Source: Gloeopeniophorella convolvens | Taxonomy: Eukaryota > Basidiomycota > Agaricomycetes > Russulales | Direction of reading: 5' to 3' | Assembly (NCBI GenBank): GCA_022496205.1 | Contig: WTXD01000001.1 | Coordinates: forward strand, 186,001 to 250,000 | Length of the DNA stretch: 64,000 nucleotides | Shown: positions 11,268-22,931 of the stretch, piece by piece | Numbering within the stretch: position 1 is the first letter of the stretch | Layout of the letters: every line of letters starts with the position of its first letter | The notes under the pieces: model-generated | Seen by the model: only the letters and a program-made list of their open reading frames with translations | The model's database searches: none | Told to the model about the DNA's origin: nothing | Made by a program: the position numbers and the translations under genes

Positions 11268-11589
11268 TCCAATGGAGACGATATGCATAGGCGGGAGCAG
11301 AGGGGGAGATCGCGTGCGAGCGCACAGATCATGCGCCAGGAGGGCTGTTGCAATTGCGCAGCGTGGACAGGATTACCCTCCGTTGCCAAGGTGTCGTGTG
11401 CCGGGCAGTTGGGCTATCAAATCGAGCGCACGGCTCCAAAAGGACTATTTGACGGACGGGCGTGTCGCTCAAGCAGTCGAGGCGGGTACGGTTCAGACAC
11501 GACCGCGTTTTCAACTCGCTTGCGCTTGTCCGGCTCGACACGCATGTTCTCCTCTCGTCTCTCCCTCTCCAAGCCATTCCTCACCTGAG
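11268..11589. other. Intergenic region ELP4 / RhoGEF
   Basis: A 322-bp gap with the 3' UTR of ELP4 and the 5' flank of the RhoGEF gene. It is pyrimidine-rich just before the ATG (about 11550-11589). No gene is seen. Confidence 0.35.
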
Positions 11590-14500
11590 ATGCACGCTCC
11601 CTCTCGCTCCCGTTCTCGCCCCCACACACCGAACCAGCCCGCGCCCGCGCCCGCGCCCTCGTCCCCCGCCATCCCCGCCCACCGCTCCTCCCAGGAGTCG
11701 GAATGGTCTCTCCCATACGCCTCCCGCTCTTCTTCCCTCTCTCGCCCCCCGTCCGCTGCTCACTCCATAGACTCACCCCCTTACATCCCGCAAGACCCCG
11801 TTCCTCCTCTCCCGACGCGTATCCCCCGCTCGTCCTCAGACTCTGACGACCCCGCGTACTCCGAGTCCAGCTCTCCTCACTCCTTCCTCAGACCGCCAAA
11901 AGCCTCCCCTCTCCCCGACCCCTCCCACTTCCCGGATCCCCATCCCTTCCGTTCCCATCAGTACCTCAGTTCGGGTCCTCCTACACTCTCCTCCGGTGGC
12001 TCTTCCACTGCGTCAACCCGCTCCTCTGCTTACACCAGCTCCGGCAGCGCACTCGCTTCCGGGGACTACGGTAATCAGGTACACATTGCCTCTAACGATG
12101 ACGATCAAGCCATTGGCGTTGGTATTACTTCTGACGAAGTCGTCCAGCTCAATCCAGACCCCATGTCCTCCTCTGCCTCCCACTCGAGAGCTCCAATAGA
12201 TCAGTCTCGCTGGTCTCAATCCTACTCTGGCAGCATACGGTCTCGATCCTCCCTCGTACGTAGCAACAGTAGCAGTGGGCACGAGAATAGCAGCCCGAGT
12301 CTCCAGCCGAAACCTAGCTACGACCTGAGCTGGCAACCTGTTGATGAGCGGGATGAAGCCGAGCTCACCAGTGATGTCGATACTGAGGACACCGATCTGG
12401 AGGTCGATGAGCTGCCTGAAGAAGAGCGCGAAGAGGAAAGAACCGCTGCCATCGTCATCGCCGAAGAGGGTCGCGGCCTCATAGTTCGGGGCGATGGCGT
12501 GGCGGTCGCCGACCTGGTCGTCTACCCTGGTGCGTCCAACGCGTGTACTCATTCCCCACACATCTTGACGCGCCTTCAGGGACGACGCATCTACTTATAG
12601 GGTCGTCAAGTACCGCTAGTGCTCTGCCCGCATTTCTTACGAACGTTCTCCCTGGTATCAGCACCACTTTGCTCGCCCTAGACATTTCTACCAATTTTCT
12701 TGGTGCTCTCCCGCCGGCTCTGGAGTCGTGCATCTATCTGGAAGAGCTGAATGTTTCTTCCAACCCTCTTCGTGCTCTTCCTCTCTTTATCTCCCACTTG
12801 ACTTCCCTTCGCGTGCTCATTGCCGACTCTACCGGCATCACCACCTTGCCCGCACCTCTCAACGCATTAGACAAGCTACACACCCTCAGCATCCGGAGGA
12901 ACAAACTGTATTCATTGCCAAGTTGGCTGTGTCTCTTGGTATCTCTCGAAACCCTTCTCGTCGACGGCAACCCATTCCATGGGCCATGGAAAGCGTTGAT
13001 GGATCCCTTGCTCGCCAAGAGCACTGCTAGTCCGATGTACCCTCCGTCCACACCGATACACCCTCTTCCCTCGGCTACCAGCCAAGAGACGGATTCAACC
13101 ACTGACACAGATGCGGATGACTTTTCGGATCCCCAAATTCACCTCCTGGACAGTCGAGTACAGGAAGACGAGGATACAATTACACCCGTACGCGCTCCGG
13201 CTTTAGGGCGTGCGGCGACTTCAACCAATCCTATTGGTGCGAATCCTCAGCCGCCTAGTCGCGGTGTAACACGGACCCGAACAACCCCAAACCGTGCTTA
13301 TTTCGAGAAAAAGAGAGAGAATGGACCTGCAGGCTCCTCGCGTGTTGTCTCGGAACACAACAACAACGGCAGCAGCAGGAAGGTCCCTGATTCGGGCTAC
13401 TTCGACGAAAGAGAAGTTCGCCGCATGAAAAGTGCTGGCGAACTGCGGCAAGGGCCAAGCCCGATACCTTCCTCACCCAGTCCCCCTACTGCCTCGCCAT
13501 CCCGCCCTACCCTCTCACACTACGCAACCTCCGCCTCCTCATCCAACCTTCTTGCCGGACCCGAGCCTCTCCCTCATCGTTTCGCCACCATGGGCCCGGT
13601 CTCTCCTTCCCGTGGCCAGAGCAGCCGGTCTCAACTGGACCCCAGCCTTTGGGATGGGCCCGCAGAACGCGGATCTAGCCATGGTGAGCTGTTAGCCCAC
13701 CCGCGAAAAGCATCGGATCCTGTACGTGCACTGTCACCGCTTCCTTCTGGTCATCCCGCGGATCACATCGAGAAGTCGTCCGCGCGCCAGCGCAGTGGTT
13801 CGCGCAAAAAAGAAGACAAATTAAAGGACAAGGAGCAAACAGGGAGATGGGGTTTCCTAAAGAAAATGTCGATGGGCAAGCTGCGACCCGACGCGCCGGC
13901 GATGAAGCCATCAAGTGCGTACGCTGCAAGGCCAGGCGTGTCTCCCCTCCCGCATGTCGCCGAGACCACCGCGAGATCTGCATCGTCTCCGATGGTGTCG
14001 CGTCTTGGCCCCGCTACTCAGATCGACGTCCGATTTTCTGCCACAGGCTCCCTCGGCGTCGACATTCCCGCGAAAACTCCAGAGATCTCGTTCGCCCCGT
14101 CCATCGTCGAGCCCGAGCAGGACAGCGACCACCACTTGGCGCTCCCGTCCACGAGTCCTGCTCTCACTGTATCTCCCAACTTGCTCTCAACCTCTCCTTC
14201 CCCTTCCCTTCTCTCTCCCTCTTCACCTACCAGCAGGGTATCCAAGCGGCGCAGTTTCCTTCCCATCGATGGGCCACCCACCTTGTCGATCCCTGTGCCG
14301 TCCCCGGCCCCATTCCTGTCTGGGATCGTTCTGGCCGGTGCTGACGACGCCGAACAGCGCTCGTTAACGCCTAGCCCTACCCACATCGAAACGGCAGAGC
14401 AAATGCAGCGAAGAGAGGAGGAAAGAGCGCGCGAGGCATATACTCGCGCCCTTCGATCCGTCATGGCATATCTGCGGGATATGAACGACCTATCTGTGGC

Positions 14501-16334
14501 GCAGGTTTCCCCCATGAGCATGTATCTTCCTTCTTCTCCTGACGTTTCCGGGACCGGCGTTCGTTCTCGGCGGCCTACAGTAGTTGACAACGGCCGCGTC
14601 ACGTCGGACGGCAGTCTGGGTTCGCCCAGTTCCATCGCGGCTTCCCGGAGTGGCGCTTCCGATCACCTGCGCTCTACAGAGTCTATCGCGCGACTGCGTA
14701 GCCTGAATGCGTCTCAGACAACGAGCATCGCAACGACGGATAGTGGAGGATCAGGTAACGGAGAGGAGCGCAAGTTCAAAGACGATGGTGGGAAGCGGAT
14801 GCGGGTCGTCAAGGAAATTGTCGAGTGAGTAATAACTCTCGTTTATCTTGAGCCATGGTTAAACATGCGTGACCCAGAACCGAACGCACGTATGTCAGAG
14901 GCTTGCAAGAGCTTGTTGACATATACATCAAGCCGGCAGCCGCTCCCGTCAATCTGCTTGGTGGTGTCAGCTCAACCAAGGAAACAGTCATCCCTCCTGC
15001 GGAAAGGAGAATCGTGTTCAGCGGTCTCGATTCCCTCTTCTCGTTCCACAAGGACATTTTCCTTCCCGCCCTTGAGCTAGTAGCGGGTCCTGCTCTGCGA
15101 GCATTGGCACAGTCTCCCGACCAAGAACCCGATGGCATACTTTCGGCTGAAGCTGCCAAAGGTGTTGCAAAGGCTTTCGTGTCCCACGCTGCATTCATGA
15201 GGATGTACTCAACATATATCAAGTAAGTATCCATCCCTCTGCGTTCTCGGGTAACGTGACTGACATTTACCCACAGCAATTTCGACCTCTCCGTTCAGCG
15301 CATCAAGCAGTGGATATCTGACCGCCCAACAGCAACGGGTAGTCCAGCTTCTGCCGTGTCTCTCACGGCTCAAGCCGTAGCCAATGCCTCGGCGCCTGAA
15401 GGCCCACAGCTTACCTCAAGCCAGAGGAAACGGATCAAAGGGTACCTCAAGCGGTGCCGACTGAATCCTCGCCACTCACAACTGAATCTCGAAGGCTACT
15501 TGTTGTTGCCAGTCCAACGAATTCCTCGCTACCGTCTACTTGTAAGTGTTGCATATGCATGTGTAACCTCACCAATCCCTGACCACTTGCAGCTGGAAGA
15601 GTTGGGGAGAAGTACGCCCCCGACCGAGGGGTATGCGGACCCCCTCGACCAGGCTCTGGATGAGATATCTTCTCTGGCGACGAACATGAACGAAGGCAAG
15701 CGCGAGTCCGAATCACGTTCGAAACTTGTACAGTGGCAATCAAGAATCAGAGGAAAGTTTCCAAGTCCCTTGGTGCAGCCGCACCGGTGAGCAAGTTTTG
15801 ATGATCTCCGAATCTACGACCGATCTAATTGCCTCCCAGACGCCTTATCATGGATGGCCCGCTGCTCTTGACAAGAGTCGTGCGCAAGGCTACAATTACT
15901 TTCGAGGTGATTGATGCGCAAGGTGATTCAGTCAACCTCCAGGTGGAGTGCCTCTCCCCGGAGCAGACTCCACGTTCTCTTCTTGGTATACTTTGCAACG
16001 ACCTGCTGGTCCTGTGTCGTGATCCCTCGGATGGGAAAGACCCTCATTCACCTGTCGATCTGTGGGCGGTTCTCCGTATGCAGACGTTACCACAACCTGC
16101 AAGCATTGTTCACGGCAATGGTGCGCAATTTCCGCAAACTATTTTGAATGCTCATTCAGGGGCATCCTCAGTCCTGCGCATTGTCGATAACAAAGCTATT
16201 CTCTACTTCGAAGCTTCATCAACATCCGTTGCACTGAACTGGTTCCGAGGTGCGTACCTGAGCTTCCTTGGCGTTGCGCGAGATCTGATCTCCTTCCAGC
16301 GATCAACCTTCACATCCCAACCTCGAAGGCATGA
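11590..16334 (+). CDS. LRR-DH-PH Rho guanine-nucleotide exchange factor
   Basis: Predicted activator of a Rho/Cdc42-type GTPase, about 1,460 residues. A long Ser/Pro-rich N-terminus (11590-12530) is followed, after an intron at 12530-12580, by a leucine-rich-repeat block: LLALDISTNFLGALPPALES, LEELNVSSNPLRALPLFISH, LHTLSIRRNKLYSLPSWLCL. A disordered region of several hundred residues follows. The DH domain starts at the intron near 14826-14877 (VKEIVETERTYVRGLQEL, the CR1 motif) and includes LNLEGYLLLPVQRIPRYRLL (CR3). The last part (RRLIMDGPLLLTRVVR to WFRAINLHIP) fits a PH domain. Introns also at about 15223-15277, 15541-15592, 15788-15838 and 16248-16299. The start is the first ATG that keeps the Ser/Pro-rich frame; it could be shorter. 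Confidence 0.85.
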
Positions 16335-16807
16335 ACATCCTGGCTGCACTTTCTTCACCTTACACGTGCATGATGTTCTTTGGGAAATAGCTACATATTG
16401 TTGTCACTTATCGTTGCATCACTCCTTCATCCTGGCCTTGTTCCACCATTGTACGACATGCATTTTGCGCTCGCATAGCAGTTCCTCCAAGTCAACCGGT
16501 TTCTATTGATTCATCGCATTTGTGACCTGGGTTCGATCTTATAATTAATTTGCATTCCTCTTCTTTCCCGACATGGATGTTCCCCCTGGATGCACCTCGT
16601 GCCACACAGTGCGCCATGTGGAACCATATGGACGCAAGATAGTGGAGTCATCGCACTCTTAGAGCTCGCAATTCGATGTCAAGAAATGGTGATATGCCAT
16701 TGCCGCCCAGAGAAGGTCGAACCCACAGAGATAAAAAGCACAAACATGCTATTATGATGCCATGAGTATTGTACTCGTAAGTCGCTCGACTGATGTACGG
16801 TCGCTAT
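16335..16807. other. Convergent intergenic region
   Basis: A 473-bp gap between convergent genes (RhoGEF and the first permease), so it should hold two 3' UTRs. I see no repeat, ORF or RNA gene of note. Confidence 0.4.
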
Positions 16808-19056
16808 TTACATCTGGTTGGATGGTCAGCAAACATAGACGCGGTATGGCAAGGGCAGACAGGCCACTTACCAGCCACTGCCAGAAGGCCTCGAACTTGT
16901 TCCTCGGTGGAGGCTCGTCGTAGCAGTCTGCCTCAATCTCAGCGAGACCAGAGTAGAAGTCCATCTCTGACGCCTTCTGGGCAGGTGTGCGCGTCCAGAT
17001 CTTCGAGCCAATGTAGAAGATGGGGAACAGCGCCAGAGGAAGGTAGTTCGTGACGAAGGTGGCCGTATCCCACTCGCCCTTGAGGAAGACGGACCAGCCG
17101 CTGAACTGCGACAGCTGGTCAGCGTTGGGAAAAGGGAATGAAATATACGACATACGAAGCAGATGACAACGCATGAGATGGCTGCATACCATGCAGCAAA
17201 GGGCTGCAAGGGAGACGAAAAGGGAAGCTTCTTGCGGTCAATTCCCTGGGCTTTCGTGCCGGCGTAGAAGCGGATGTAGGTCACAGAGATACCGAACCAG
17301 GTCAAGAGACCTGCGATCGAGGTCATGTTTGAGAACCAGTTGAACACCTTGCCGGAGCCAGAGTGGACACCCATGAACGCCAACAGAGAGAACGCCGCAG
17401 ACACGCAGAGGGCGGCGATAGGCAGACCGTTACTGAGGGTCTTCTTGAAGATCGCAGGAGCGTTCCCGGCAATGGCAAGACCGTCTATGGCGCCAGATTA
17501 GCAACAATGACCAAAGTGGGGGTAACTGCAGATCCGACACTTACGCAGAGCGCGTGAACTCGTGTACAAGTCACTCGACGCCGCAGACCAAGCGGAGGTG
17601 AGCAAGCAGGCGTTAATGATCTACGGTCGTTAGTTTTTATTAGCCGACGAGTTTCGGGCATGCACACCTGAGGGAGAGCCTTGATGCCCGAGCGCTTGAT
17701 CGCGATAACGAACGGCGAGGCCGCGGCAGTTCCGCTACCGAGGGCAAGGCCGGGGTCGCTCGACGGGACGAGCAGGCCGATGATCGTGACACCGCCAATG
17801 TAGAACAGCAAGATACGGATGTACACGCGGCGAATGGCCTTGGGCAGGTTGCGTCTTGGGTTCTTGGCCTCACCAGCAGCGATCTGCGACGCCGCTCAGT
17901 CTGCTGCTTGCCGGAGATTTAGATGCACAATCCACTTACAGCGACAATCTCAGTGCCGATGAACGAGAAGGCCGCCTGGGTCATGACGGCCCACCAGCCT
18001 AGGAAACGACCCTTCGCGCCGGCGATGCCGTCGAACTGGACGAAGGGACCAGGGTTCTTCCAATAGCGGAAACCAATCCGATCATGATCAGGGCCTCCAC
18101 CAAGGTCAAGAACGATACCCAAAATGATCAAACCTGAAACGTCCCTCCGAACGTCAATGTCAAGTTAGAGGCAGATAAGCAAAGTCCATGCGTACCGGTG
18201 ATGGTGAGGACTTTGATCGAGGCGAAGATGAATTCGGCTTCGCCATATGCGCCTGGAGAGCACTCATTAGGGACCAAGATAAGGAGTGTTCCTGTACTGG
18301 TGGCGTACCTGCTCCCATGAAATTGATTGCGACAACCACCACCAAACAAATCGAAACCCAGAGAGAATTCAGATTGGTATTCTTGTCCCAGAAATCGATC
18401 AGGACTGCGGCTGCGCTCAATTCGGCGGGGAGCACGATTGTCCAGTTGTACCAGTAATTCCAACCCATGGTCTGGAGGCTAAATTTCAGAACCAGGGCCC
18501 CGACTAGACGATAAAAGCACTCACGAAAGAAAATGCTGGGTCAACGAAGCGCTCTGCCAACTTGATATGGCCTCCGGGAATGGGGAGATACGAGACCATC
18601 TCGCCGAGGGAGACCTGGGGACATCGGTCATGGACGGTCAAGCAACAAGCTGCTCACGACGAACCATAACGCTGTAGCAAATGGATCCAACAACCGTGTA
18701 ACCGAGGAGGAGACCGACGGGACCACCATGTCGCAGCGCGTTGGCGGAACTCAAGAAGAGACCAGTACCGATAACACCTTGTTGGTCAAACGATGCGTCA
18801 GACGGCTCTGTTTCTCCAGGATGCCTGTGCACACGAACCTCCGATACTGCGGGAGCACAGTTAGGTTCAGTGGGCAAGCACGGATAATCAATTGAGATCA
18901 GAGACAGTACCTGATCATGGCAACATGTCGATTTTTGAGCTGCCTCTTGAGGGTCTGGTGCTGAGGACCCGAGTTGGCCTCGGCATTATAGTCAAGGCCC
19001 TTCTCGGCGTAAACATCAGAGTCCCCCTTTCCACCGTACTCGTGTTCGGCAGACAT
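16808..19056 (-). CDS. Amino-acid permease (fungal YAT/APC family), copy 1
   Basis: Plasma-membrane amino-acid/proton symporter of the APC superfamily, roughly 570 residues with about 12 helices. N-terminus MSAEHEYGGKGD..., cytosolic, ending in LKRQLKNRHVAMI, followed by the family start ISIGGVIGTGLFLSS. Further markers are PIPGGHIKLAERFVDPAFSF, GWNYWYNWTIVLPAELSA, FSFIGTEIVAIAAGEAKNPR and AWSAASSDLYTSSRAL. The C-terminal box is YDEPPPRNKFEAFWQWLM. About nine short introns. Two are peculiar: an 8-nt micro-exon (18839-18846) inside the first helix, and a terminal coding exon of only Met-stop (16808-16813). It lies in tandem with a close paralogue downstream of it on the map (19702-21830). Confidence 0.9.
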
Positions 19057-19701
19057 GGGAAGAGGGAGAAAGAGAGAGGAAGTCCCTTGGCTCGGCCAAT
19101 TGGTGGGGAGCAGCTTTTATGTCGAAGGAACGATGGCCGCCTGAGAGCGCTCAGATAGCCTACTGAGTGGCAGGTGCCTTGGATCGCGTGCGTGGCTGGT
19201 TGCCGGTCTCCCTCCGCAGATAAGTTAGTCTGTCAGGGACATACAACACCGCCCTGCACCTGCTTCCCGGTCACTCATCCTGCTCAATCACCAGGATAGG
19301 CAGGCTGAGGCTTGCGGCTGATGCCATGCGCCGCCTAGGCCAATCCAGGGACGCCCAAATGTCCAGGTGGACAGTGCCCGCAGCAGGCCAATCACTCTAT
19401 ACGGAAGCAATACATTGCCGCATCAGACCATGTGGGGCATCCGCGCTTGTCTCCTCCATCATTCAATATACAATATTCAATGGCAGGCTCGCACAGCTGT
19501 CGCATCGCTACTCGCCAAACTCAGCACTTCCATCCTCGTGCCGTGGAGCATGTCTGTCATTATGGTAACATTATCATTTGCATCTGAATTATTCGCCGTA
19601 AAATTACAACACTGGAACCACGATACAATAGAAGTACGACAGACTCTGCCCCGTGGACACCAAGAGACACCGAGTCCACAAAAAGCGAGTGGGCACTGCG
19701 C
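19057..19701. promoter_or_regulatory. Promoter region of permease copy 1
   Basis: A 645-bp gap in the tandem pair. A TATA-like CATAAAA (minus strand, about 19111-19118) lies roughly 60 bp upstream of the ATG at 19056. The rest holds the 3' flank of copy 2. No ORF is convincing. Confidence 0.4.
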
Positions 19702-21830
19702 TCACATCTATCTAGGGTGTGAGCATAAGGATCCGCATAGTCGACAATGGCACGTACCAGCCACTGCCAGAATGCCTCATACTTGTTCCTCGGTGGAGGC
19801 TCGTCATAGGTGTCTGCCTCGATCTCCGCGAGGCCACTGTAGAAGTCCATGTCCGACGCAGCGACTATCGGTGTGCGCTTCCACCACTTTGCTCCCGCGT
19901 AGAGGATGGGGAAGAGGATGAAGGGGAAATAGTTGGTGATGAAGTTGGCCGTGTCCCAGTTGTCTTTCAGGAAGACGGCCCAGCCGCTGAACTGTACATG
20001 CAAGTTATGTTATTGGGATCGGTTCTCGACAGCGCGAGTAGCCTGGCACACTTACGAAGCAAATGACGATGCATGAAATCGCAGCGTACCACGCGGCGTA
20101 CGGCTGCAACTTTGATGCGAAGGGCAGTTTGCTGCGGTCAATTCCTTGCGCCTTGGTTCCCGCGTAGAAGCGGATGTAGGTCACGGCAATACCGAACCAA
20201 GTCATCAAACCAGCAACGGAGGTCATGTTCGCGAACCAGTTGAAAACCTTGCCCGAGCCGGCTGATACGCCCATGAACGCGAGGAACGAAAAGGCTGTCG
20301 AGCAAAGCAAGGCAGCCCATGGCAAGCCGTTGCGTGTCGTGCGTTTGAAAATGGCGGGTGCGTTATGGGCTACGGCAAGACCATCTGAGATTCCGTTAGC
20401 ACGTATCTACTTGACTCGGGGGAGATACATACACAATGCACGTGAGCTCGTGTACATGTCGCTAGACGCGGCGGACCATGCCGAAGTCAACAAACAAGCA
20501 TTGATGATCTGTACGGAATTTAGCGTCGTGCACATGTCTAATGATCCGGTGATAATTCCGTACGTGGGGAAGAGCCTTGATTCCAGACCGCTTGATTGCA
20601 ATGACGAAGGGAGAGGCTGCTGCAGTCCCCGCGTTGAGGCCAAGGTGAGGATCATTCGAGGGCACGAGAAGGCCGATGACAGTGACGCCGCCGATGTAGA
20701 ACAACAGGATCCGGATGTAGACTCGGCGAATTGCCTTAGGAAGGTTGCGTCTCGGATTCTTAGCCTCGCCAGCGGCGATCTGCGAAAACAGCCTCAGTGA
20801 CCAGAGCCTCATGTATGCGGGATGAACGTACGGCGACGATCTCGGTTCCGATGAAAGAGAATGCGGCCTGGGTCATCACAGCCCACCAACCCAGGAAGCG
20901 ACCTTCAGCGCCGCCGATGCCATTGTACTGAACGAAAGGGCCTGGGTTCTTCCAGTAACGGAACCCGAGCCGATCGTGGTCAGGGCCACCACCGAGGTCG
21001 AGGACGATACCGAGTATGATCAACCCTTAAACGCCGACGTGAGAAACAACGTCATCGGAACAGCTAAGACACACGCACCAACGATAGTGAGCACCTTGAT
21101 AGAAGCAAAGATGAACTCGGCTTCTCCATAAGCGCCTGGGGTGCGGAGTTCAGCTAATAAACCTGGGAGATCAACGTGGAGTCTTACCTGCACCCAGGAA
21201 GTTGATGATGACGACGACGATAATGCATAGAGTGATCCACAGCGAATTCAAGTTGGTATTCTTGTCCCAGAAGTCGACCAGTACGGAGGCGGCACTTAAC
21301 TCGGCCGGCAGAATGATCGTCCAATTATACCAGTAATTCCAACCCATGGTGAAAGAGAAAGCTCCATCGACGAAACGCTCGGCCAGCTTGATGTGACCAC
21401 CAGGTATAGGGAGATACGCGATCATTTCTCCAAGGGATACCTGTGCACAGCTGGTTGAGTCCTGTACATGACGAAAGTTGGTACATACGTACCATTACGC
21501 TATAGCAGATGGTTCCAACAATCGCGTAGCCGAGAAGCAGACCAACGGGACCACCGGCCTTGAGAGAGTTGGCCGTTCCCAAGAACAAGCCGGTACCGAT
21601 AACCCCACCAATACTGAGGTTGGGATGTGACGTGAGCGGGTTGGATAATGGTGCGTGTGGACCAGTGCGAACCTGATCATGGCAATGTGTCTGTTTTTGA
21701 GCTGACGATGGAGGGTGCGCTCGGGGGCAACACCCTCAGTCTCGACACTCGCCGAGTTAGCATCGTTGGTGGTGTACTCGGGCTTGGAGACACCGGTTTT
21801 CTCGTCGTAGACGGTATCTTTGGACGACAT
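19702..21830 (-). CDS. Amino-acid permease (fungal YAT/APC family), copy 2
   Basis: Close paralogue of the gene at 16808-19056, same strand, with the same order of exons and motifs: LHRQLKNRHIAMI, ISIGGVIGTGLFLGTANSLK, PIPGGHIKLAERFVDGAFSF, GWNYWYNWTIILPAELSA, FSFIGTEIVAIAAGEAKNPR and YDEPPPRNKYEAFWQWLM. The N-terminal tail differs (MSSKDTVYDEKTG...). Unlike copy 1, IGG and VIG are encoded in one exon, so copy 1 has one extra intron. The terminal exon is again Met-stop (19702-19707) after an intron at 19708-19757. Tandem duplication is the simple explanation. Substrate preference cannot be told from sequence. Confidence 0.9.
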
Positions 21831-22931
21831 CGGGGAGGGTGCGCTAATGGAGGCGCGCTAGCGGGGGGACCGGCGGGGGAAGGAACAGCGTGGAGCATGC
21901 TCGTGGTATTTATGTGGTTTCAAGATCTGTTTGTACGGAACGAACCGCAGCAGACTCGACCAGTGCGCTGAGGCTTCCAAGGTTGGTCACGGCCATCTAA
22001 CGAGCGTCAATGCCCGAGGCGCCATACACTTGGCCCCGCATATTGATTCGTTCCACATCTACCCCCGCCGTCGGTCGACGCGACCTCGGTTGGTTATCGT
22101 GCAGTCCCTCGTGTTTTTCACGGTTATCCCCTCCTCCAACTGTAACCACCGTCTGTCTCGATGCACAGTGATGTGCTGATGCCCTCCTGATGCTTCGAAC
22201 TTGCTCCAACCCCGGCGCTTCTCCACTAGCAGTGATGCATGTGGTCCACTCTCCTTATTAGGGAATGCTCATGCTCCAGCGGGGCTCCAGCCCGACATGT
22301 CTGGCTCTGCCGAATGACCCGGGGCATCAACCCCCCGGCGGGCGCGCGATGCTTGTCACCCGCAGTACGTCCAGCATACAGACCCCATATCAGCCCGCCC
22401 CACAATAGGCAAAACTGCATGGGGCCGGAAAATACTTTTGATCGCGGTAGCCCGTATACCGATCTTAGAACAGACAAATTCCAGAAAATATAGACCGCGA
22501 TAAGCTGGCCCCATCGCAGATTCATCTATGCAGCCGCCGCACCCCGAGCCGGCCCAGACGAGTAGAGCGATCCCGACGCGCGTCCAAGGAAGTTCAAGGC
22601 ACACGGAACAAAATTTATGGTGTCGCACGTCGGGGTGAATCAACTCCGAATCGGCCCCGACGTCAGTGCAAAAGATTCACACATCTGAAGGCTATGGTTC
22701 ACCGGCTCGCGTCGATCCAGCTTACAGGGGGCCGTAATAGCAATATTGAAGCGATCCTGAACAAAAATCCTGCTATGAAAGCCGTCGCCGGCTCCTGAGG
22801 GGGCACCACACTACACTCCGCGGGATGAACTGGGAATGGAAAGACGTTTATCCACTCGCCCTGGACGAGGAGGGTAACGACGTCTTGTGGGAGTCTGAAA
22901 CTGAGTTTCCGGTCAGCCTCGGGCGATGGTG
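21831..22931. other. Intergenic region permease copy 2 / kinase-like
   Basis: About 1.1 kb. A TATA-like CATAAATA (minus strand, 21907-21914) lies about 80 bp upstream of the permease ATG. The remainder, including GC-rich stretches near 22310-22360, has short unconserved ORFs only. I see nothing else in it. Confidence 0.4.

Noticed and set aside
16681..16700. AAATGGTGAT, resembling the inner part of the MITE end.
   Set aside because: Ten bases only, without a partner copy or TA-bordered end; chance match.
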